Part shown: piece after piece, positions 60,021-64,000 of the stretch
How positions within the stretch are numbered: position 1 is the stretch's first letter
Layout: each line of letters starts with the position of its first letter
Assembly: GCF_003327285.1 (NCBI RefSeq)
Contig: NZ_KZ848474.1
Location: forward strand, 248,001 to 312,000
Direction: 5' to 3'
Source: Microbacterium sorbitolivorans
GTDB taxonomy: Bacteria > Actinomycetota > Actinomycetes > Actinomycetales > Microbacteriaceae
DNA length: 64,000 nt
Made by a program: the position numbers and the translations under genes
The notes under the pieces: model-generated
The model's input: the letters and a program-made list of their open reading frames with translations, nothing else
Database searches by the model: none
What the model was told of the DNA's origin: nothing

Positions 60021-60899
60021 ATGACGTCTCTGCTGCCCGCCGTCGCCAGCCGCCTGTTTGTGCACACGCGGCTCGCTTCGGCGCACCCGCTCGACGGCGC
60101 GTACGCGTCGCTCGTGCGCGGGCGCAGCATGGATTTCGAAGACCTGCGCGATTACCAGTTCGGCGACGACGTGCGCGACGTCGACTGGAAGGCGACGGCC
60201 CGTCACGGCGAGCTGCTCGTGAAGCGCTCGCGGGCGCGGCGCATGCACTCGGTCGTCTTCGCGGTCGACACGGGCCTCGACATGGCGTCGCTGTCGCCGG
60301 ACGAGCGGCCGAAGTCCGAGCTTGCGATCCTCGCGGTCGGTGCGATCGGGCTGCTCTCGCACCGGCACGGCGACGACCTGTCGATGATCCTGGCCGATGA
60401 GGGCGGATCCCGGCGGTTGCCGGCGCGCCGGTCGGAGGGCGCGCTCGAGCTCGCGCTGCGCGAGATCCGCGACCGCACCGCCGACACGCGGGCCGCGAGC
60501 GACCGCGCGGCGCTGCTCGCGGCGATCGTGAGCACCGTGAAGCGGCGCTCGATCGTCGTGGTTGTGGCGGGTGAGGCTCCGCTCGACGAGCGCGAAGAAA
60601 AGCTGCTGCGCCGCCTGCAGGCGCAGCACGATGTGGTGTGGGTGTCGGTGCGCGACGCCGATCCGGTCGTGCCGCGCGGCGCCGTCGACGCGCGCACGCG
60701 CTGGGTCGTCCCGGCGCACCTGCGCGGCAATAAGAACGTGCTCGCCGAGATCGCCGAGCAGCGCCGGCGCGATGACGCGGCGCGCGACGGGCTGCTCGAC
60801 AGCCTCGAGGTCAGCCACGTCGAGCTGGCCCACGCCGACACGGCCGTGCCGCAGGTCTTGCGCATGCTCGCGAGGAGGCCCCGTGTCCGAGGTTCCTGA
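60021..60899 (+). CDS. DUF58 domain protein
   Basis: A 292-residue protein with the DUF58 signature GRSMDFEDLRDYQFGDDVRDVDWKATARHGELLVK followed by a vWA-like fold (HSVVFAVDTGLDMASL). It is typically the second gene of MoxR operons and a candidate MoxR client. It starts 4 bp after moxR and overlaps the next gene by 17 bp. Confidence 0.92.
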   Translation: MTSLLPAVASRLFVHTRLASAHPLDGAYASLVRGRSMDFEDLRDYQFGDDVRDVDWKATARHGELLVKRSRARRMHSVVFAVDTGLDMASLSPDERPKSELAILAVGAIGLLSHRHGDDLSMILADEGGSRRLPARRSEGALELALREIRDRTADTRAASDRAALLAAIVSTVKRRSIVVVVAGEAPLDEREEKLLRRLQAQHDVVWVSVRDADPVVPRGAVDARTRWVVPAHLRGNKNVLAEIAEQRRRDDAARDGLLDSLEVSHVELAHADTAVPQVLRMLARRPRVRGS

Positions 60900-61356
60900 G
60901 CTGTACCCGCCCGTGCAGTACGAGTGGTGGTGGCTGGCGCTGGCCGTCGCCGTGCTGGTCGTGCTCGCGGCCGCGGGGTGGACGGTGTGGGCGCTCACGC
61001 GACCGCGCCGCGAGAAGCCGGTGCGCCTCGCCCCGCTCGACGAGCGCCTCGAGGCGCTGCGCCTCGAGCACCTCGCCCAGATCGACGAGGTGGCCCGGCG
61101 CTACGCGGCGCGCGAGCTACCGCCGCGCGAGGCGAACGCCGAGCTCAGCCGCATCACGCGCGCCTTCGTCAACGACTACACCGGCGTCGAGACGCCGGTG
61201 CTCCCGCTCGCCGAGCTGCAGGCGCGGGGCCTCAGCCCCGACCTCATCGACGCCGTGCGCCGCCACTTCTATCCGAGCCTCTACGCCGAGGGCCCGCCGA
61301 TCGATCCGGTCGCAAGCGCCGAGGCCGCGCGCAGGGTGGTGACCGGATGGCACTAG
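60883..61356 (+). CDS. Single-pass membrane protein of the MoxR operon (DUF4381-like)
   Basis: A 157-residue protein: short periplasmic N-terminus ELYPPVQYEWWWL, one membrane helix (about residues 14-36), then a helical cytoplasmic region LDERLEALRLEHLAQIDEVARRYAARELPPREANAELSRITRAF. It occupies the DUF4381 position between DUF58 and the vWA genes. GTG 60883 has GAGGAGG upstream. It overlaps the next gene by 10 bp. Confidence 0.78.
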   Translation: MSEVPELYPPVQYEWWWLALAVAVLVVLAAAGWTVWALTRPRREKPVRLAPLDERLEALRLEHLAQIDEVARRYAARELPPREANAELSRITRAFVNDYTGVETPVLPLAELQARGLSPDLIDAVRRHFYPSLYAEGPPIDPVASAEAARRVVTGWH

Positions 61357-62327
61357 ACAATCCCTGGTGGATCCTCGTCGCCGCCGGCGTCGCGCTCGTC
61401 GCGATCGCGGCCGGCCTGTTCTGGCGCCGCGCTCCCCGCGCGGGCGCGGGCGCGCCGGTCGCGCGCGCCGAGCGGATCCGCGGAATGGAGTCCGTGCGCC
61501 GCGCGGCCCGGATCCGCGCGGCCGGGCTCGCCGCCGTCTGCGTGCTCGGGGTGGCCGGCATCCTCGTGGGCGGCGCGATCGCCGCCAAGCCGATGTCGGT
61601 TCAGCGGGTGACGCCCGAGAACCACAACCGCGACGTCATGCTCTGCCTCGACGTGTCGGGGTCGATGAGCGACGTCGACATCGAGATCCTCGACGTGTTC
61701 GACGAGCTGCTCGACGATTTCCAGGGCGAGCGCATCGGCCTCACGATCTTCAACGCCTCGCCCGTGCAGGTCTTTCCGCTGACCGACGACTATGGCTTCG
61801 TGCGCACGCACCTGCAGTCGCTGCGCGACAGCATCGACTGGGGCACGTCGACGGGCGAGGTGCCGGAGCACTGGGTGGGCACGCTCGACGGCCCCGGATC
61901 CTCGCTCATCGGCGACGGGCTCGCGGCGTGCGCGCTGCGGTTTGACCGCGTGGGCGAGGACCGCTCGCGGTCGATCATCCTCGCGACCGACAACGAGCTC
62001 GAGGGCGCAGCCATCATGACGCTCGCGCAATCGGCCGACTACGCGGCGCGCAACAACATCCGCGTCTTCGCGCTGAACCCGATCCAAGACGCCTCGCCGC
62101 TCAGCGACGACCTCGTGCAGGCGGCCGAGTCGACGGGCGGTAAGGCCTACGCCCTGCGGGGCGAGACGACCGTCGGCGACATCGTGGCCGAGGTCGAGAA
62201 GCAAGACGCGGCGGTGACGCAGCAGAACGAGCGCGTCGTCTGGACCGACGCCCCGGCTCCCTGGATCGCGGGCCTCTGCGCCGCCGTCGGGGCGCTCCTG
62301 ATCGTGCTGTGGAGGGTTCGCGCATGA
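61347..62327 (+). CDS. vWA domain membrane protein (BatA-like)
   Basis: A 326-residue protein: N-terminal helix (WWILVAAGVALVAIAAGLFW), a second helix (about residues 55-75), then a von Willebrand A domain with intact MIDAS (CLDVSGSMSD) and GDGLAACAL, ILATDNELEG, and a C-terminal helix. BatA-type proteins sit in the membrane and are thought to work with MoxR in envelope or stress functions. Translationally coupled (ATGA) to the next gene. Confidence 0.9.
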   Translation: MALDNPWWILVAAGVALVAIAAGLFWRRAPRAGAGAPVARAERIRGMESVRRAARIRAAGLAAVCVLGVAGILVGGAIAAKPMSVQRVTPENHNRDVMLCLDVSGSMSDVDIEILDVFDELLDDFQGERIGLTIFNASPVQVFPLTDDYGFVRTHLQSLRDSIDWGTSTGEVPEHWVGTLDGPGSSLIGDGLAACALRFDRVGEDRSRSIILATDNELEGAAIMTLAQSADYAARNNIRVFALNPIQDASPLSDDLVQAAESTGGKAYALRGETTVGDIVAEVEKQDAAVTQQNERVVWTDAPAPWIAGLCAAVGALLIVLWRVRA

Positions 62328-63346
62328 GTTTCCTCCCCATCGCCCACCCCGCCCTCATCGCGGTCGTCGCCCTCGCGGCGCTCGGGCTCGTCGCGTGGCG
62401 GCTCATCGCCGACCGCGACGGCCGGGCCCGCTGGATCCCGCGCCTGTTCCTCGTGCTCGCGTGCGCGCTGCTGGCGCTGCGCCCGGGCATCCCGGAGGGA
62501 TCCGCGCAGCAGGTCGTCGCCGACGTCGACGTCGTCCTCGTGGTCGACAGCACGACCTCGATGGTCGCGGAAGACTGGAACGGCGGGCCGCGCCTCGACG
62601 GCGTGCGCGCCGACGTGCAGCAGCTGATCGACGCCTACCCGGGCGCGCGGTTCTCGCTCATCACGTTCGACAACTCGGCGTCGCAGCGCCTGCCGCTGAC
62701 GACCGACGTCGACGCCGTCATGTCGGCTCTCGAGGTGCTGACGCCGCCGACGACGGCGTATGCCCGCGGATCCGATATCGGCGTCGCCGCCTCCCTGCTC
62801 GCGCAGGTGCTGACGGCGCAGGAGGCCGCGTCCGACGAGTTCGCGCAGGCGTCGACCGTGACGGCCGCCGCGTCCGCGCGGGCGCAGTTCGTGTTCTACT
62901 TCGGCGACGGCGAGCAGACCGCCGAGACCCCGCCGACGTCGTTCGCCGGGGCGTCGAGCCTCGTCGCGGGCGGCGAGGTGTTCGGATACGGCACCGCCGA
63001 GGGCGGCCGCATGCCGGTCGACACGGGCAACGTCGCCGAACAGGGCGAGACCGAGTACCTGCAATACGAGGGATCCGACGCGCTCTCGGTGATCGACGAG
63101 GAGAACCTCGCGACCGTGGCGGCCGACCTGGGCGTTACGTACGCGCACCGCTCCCCCGATACGCCGCTCGAGCTGCCGGATCCGCCGCGGGTGTCGGCGT
63201 CGCTCACCGATTCCGCGAGCGTCGGCGCGCGCACGGAGCTCTCGTGGATCCTCGCCCTTGCGATCGCGGGCCTCCTCGCGTGGGAGCTCGCGGGCGCCGC
63301 GCGGCGCGTGCGCCAGACCATCACCGACGTGCGGAGGGCTACATGA
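62324..63346 (+). CDS. vWA domain membrane protein (BatB-like)
   Basis: A 340-residue protein with two N-terminal helices, a vWA domain whose MIDAS is DSTTSM (DxTxS variant), FYFGDGEQTAE and a C-terminal helix before RRVRQTITDVRR. It is the second vWA subunit of the MoxR operon, starting in the previous stop and ending in the next start (ATGA both sides). Confidence 0.9.
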   Translation: MSFLPIAHPALIAVVALAALGLVAWRLIADRDGRARWIPRLFLVLACALLALRPGIPEGSAQQVVADVDVVLVVDSTTSMVAEDWNGGPRLDGVRADVQQLIDAYPGARFSLITFDNSASQRLPLTTDVDAVMSALEVLTPPTTAYARGSDIGVAASLLAQVLTAQEAASDEFAQASTVTAAASARAQFVFYFGDGEQTAETPPTSFAGASSLVAGGEVFGYGTAEGGRMPVDTGNVAEQGETEYLQYEGSDALSVIDEENLATVAADLGVTYAHRSPDTPLELPDPPRVSASLTDSASVGARTELSWILALAIAGLLAWELAGAARRVRQTITDVRRAT

Positions 63347-64000
63347 GCAATCGTCGCCGCCAGGCACGCATGTGGATCGGGATCGCGAGCATCCCGGTCG
63401 TGCTGCTCGCGCTCGCCCTTGTGGGCAAGTGGCTCTCGTTGTATGTCTTCGCGCAGGGCGCCATCGCGGCGCACATCCAGGAGGACGGCCCGGCGGGCAT
63501 CGCGCGCGCCGAGAAGCTCGAGCCGTTCAATTGGTTCGAGGAGTGGAAGGCGCCCTACGACAAGGGCGTCGCCCTCGCCGACGCCGACCGGCTCACCGAC
63601 TCGCGCGCGAGCTTCGAGGAGGCGCTGGGGCTCGCGACGGGCCTCAACGTGTGCCCCGTGCGCACGAACCTCGGCCTCGTGATCGAGCTCATGGGCGACC
63701 AGGCGCGCGGCGTCAACCCCGACTGGGCCACGCAGCTCTACAGCGAGGCGCTCACGATCACGCTCGAGACGCCGAAGGAGTGCCGCTCGGACGAGGCCCG
63801 CGACCAGTCGCCGGATCCGTCGCGCGACCCCGACCAGGAGCTCGACGACACCGAGCAGCGCCTGCGCGAGAAGATGGAGGATCCGCCGCAGCAGGACCCG
63901 CCGCCGGAGCAGGATCCCGAGGAGCAGGAGCCGCAGGACGACGATTCGCTCGGCGACATCGAAGACCGGCTGCAGGAGGGCCAGCGCCAGCGCGACGAGC
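63343..64000 (+). CDS. TPR-like membrane protein of the MoxR operon (BatC/D-like, partial)
   Basis: At least 219 residues are visible; the gene continues past the window. A membrane helix (about residues 11-35) is followed by a helical repeat resembling one TPR unit (YDKGVALADADRLTDSRASFEEALGLA...NVCPVRTNLGLVIELMGD) and a Pro/Glu/Gln-rich acidic region. It is coupled by ATGA to the second vWA gene. Confidence 0.8.
   Translation, partial: MSNRRRQARMWIGIASIPVVLLALALVGKWLSLYVFAQGAIAAHIQEDGPAGIARAEKLEPFNWFEEWKAPYDKGVALADADRLTDSRASFEEALGLATGLNVCPVRTNLGLVIELMGDQARGVNPDWATQLYSEALTITLETPKECRSDEARDQSPDPSRDPDQELDDTEQRLREKMEDPPQQDPPPEQDPEEQEPQDDDSLGDIEDRLQEGQRQRDE

Noticed and set aside
1-64000. tRNA, rRNA or riboswitch genes
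   Set aside because: I looked for TTCGA/TTCAA arms with acceptor stems and for long 5' leaders before biosynthetic genes and found none I could support.

Overview
The window is about 70% GC, and its gene content points to an actinobacterium, most likely a member of the Microbacteriaceae. The pointers are the actinobacterial coproporphyrin-dependent heme genes (a hemQ-type decarboxylase beside hemG/hemE/hemA), coenzyme F420 genes with several F420-dependent luciferase-like oxidoreductases, a DUF222/HNH gene, a Holin-X protein, and many genes whose start codon sits 6-7 nt after a -10-like hexamer, as expected for leaderless mRNAs. I see no rRNA, tRNA, CRISPR array, prophage or intact insertion sequence.

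Layout. 1-4.5 kb: a partial repeat lipoprotein, a LOG protein, a sugar MFS transporter and a DUF222/HNH pseudogene with two in-frame stops. 4.5-8 kb: rocD-ddaH, a GNAT enzyme and cofE. 8-12.6 kb: two secreted Pro/Glu-repeat proteins (a 5'-nucleotidase and a choice-of-anchor I protein), both ending in an LSPTG cell-wall sorting signal. 12.7-20 kb: a cytochrome-b-like protein, rlmN, an LLM oxidoreductase, a D,D-carboxypeptidase with a long acidic cytoplasmic head, and an aminotransferase-like protein lacking its PLP lysine. 20-24 kb: a heterodimeric ABC exporter. 24-29.6 kb: a second LLM enzyme, a 3-hydroxyisobutyryl-CoA hydrolase-like protein, an ABC ATPase with a repetitive acidic tail, and a lacI/glycosidase deletion scar. 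29.9-35.5 kb: an F420 operon (fbiC-like gene, flavin monooxygenase, fgd-like gene, cofC). 35.7-49.5 kb: an AGT-like protein lacking its cysteine, then a heme block (hemL, hemB, hemD, hemC, hemQ, hemG, hemE, hemA) interrupted by an MFS/GntR pair and three small envelope proteins. 50-55.4 kb: small domain proteins, a lipoprotein and purL. 55.5-57.6 kb: a GntR-ABC operon. 57.7-64 kb: a membrane coiled-coil protein, chorismate mutase and a moxR-DUF58-vWA-vWA-TPR operon running off the end.

The most unusual feature is a dense set of short palindromic repeats. At least nine sequence-unrelated families share one architecture: two arms of roughly 16-26 bp around a short or repeat-filled centre. They occur singly between genes, as tandem arrays (one array of eight units at about 73 bp period, alternating two types, at 15.0-15.6 kb; one of five units at 49.6-50.2 kb), and in frame inside coding sequences (the fbiC linker, the monooxygenase and the ABC ATPase tail). 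Some intergenic copies could act as terminators, but the arrays and coding insertions are not explained by that.

A second theme is enzyme-family proteins that have lost their defining catalytic residue: the CofH half of FbiC lacks the radical-SAM cysteines, the AGT-like protein has PVHR instead of PCHR, and the HisC-like protein has Thr in place of the PLP lysine. All family assignments are from reading the translations; no database search was run.
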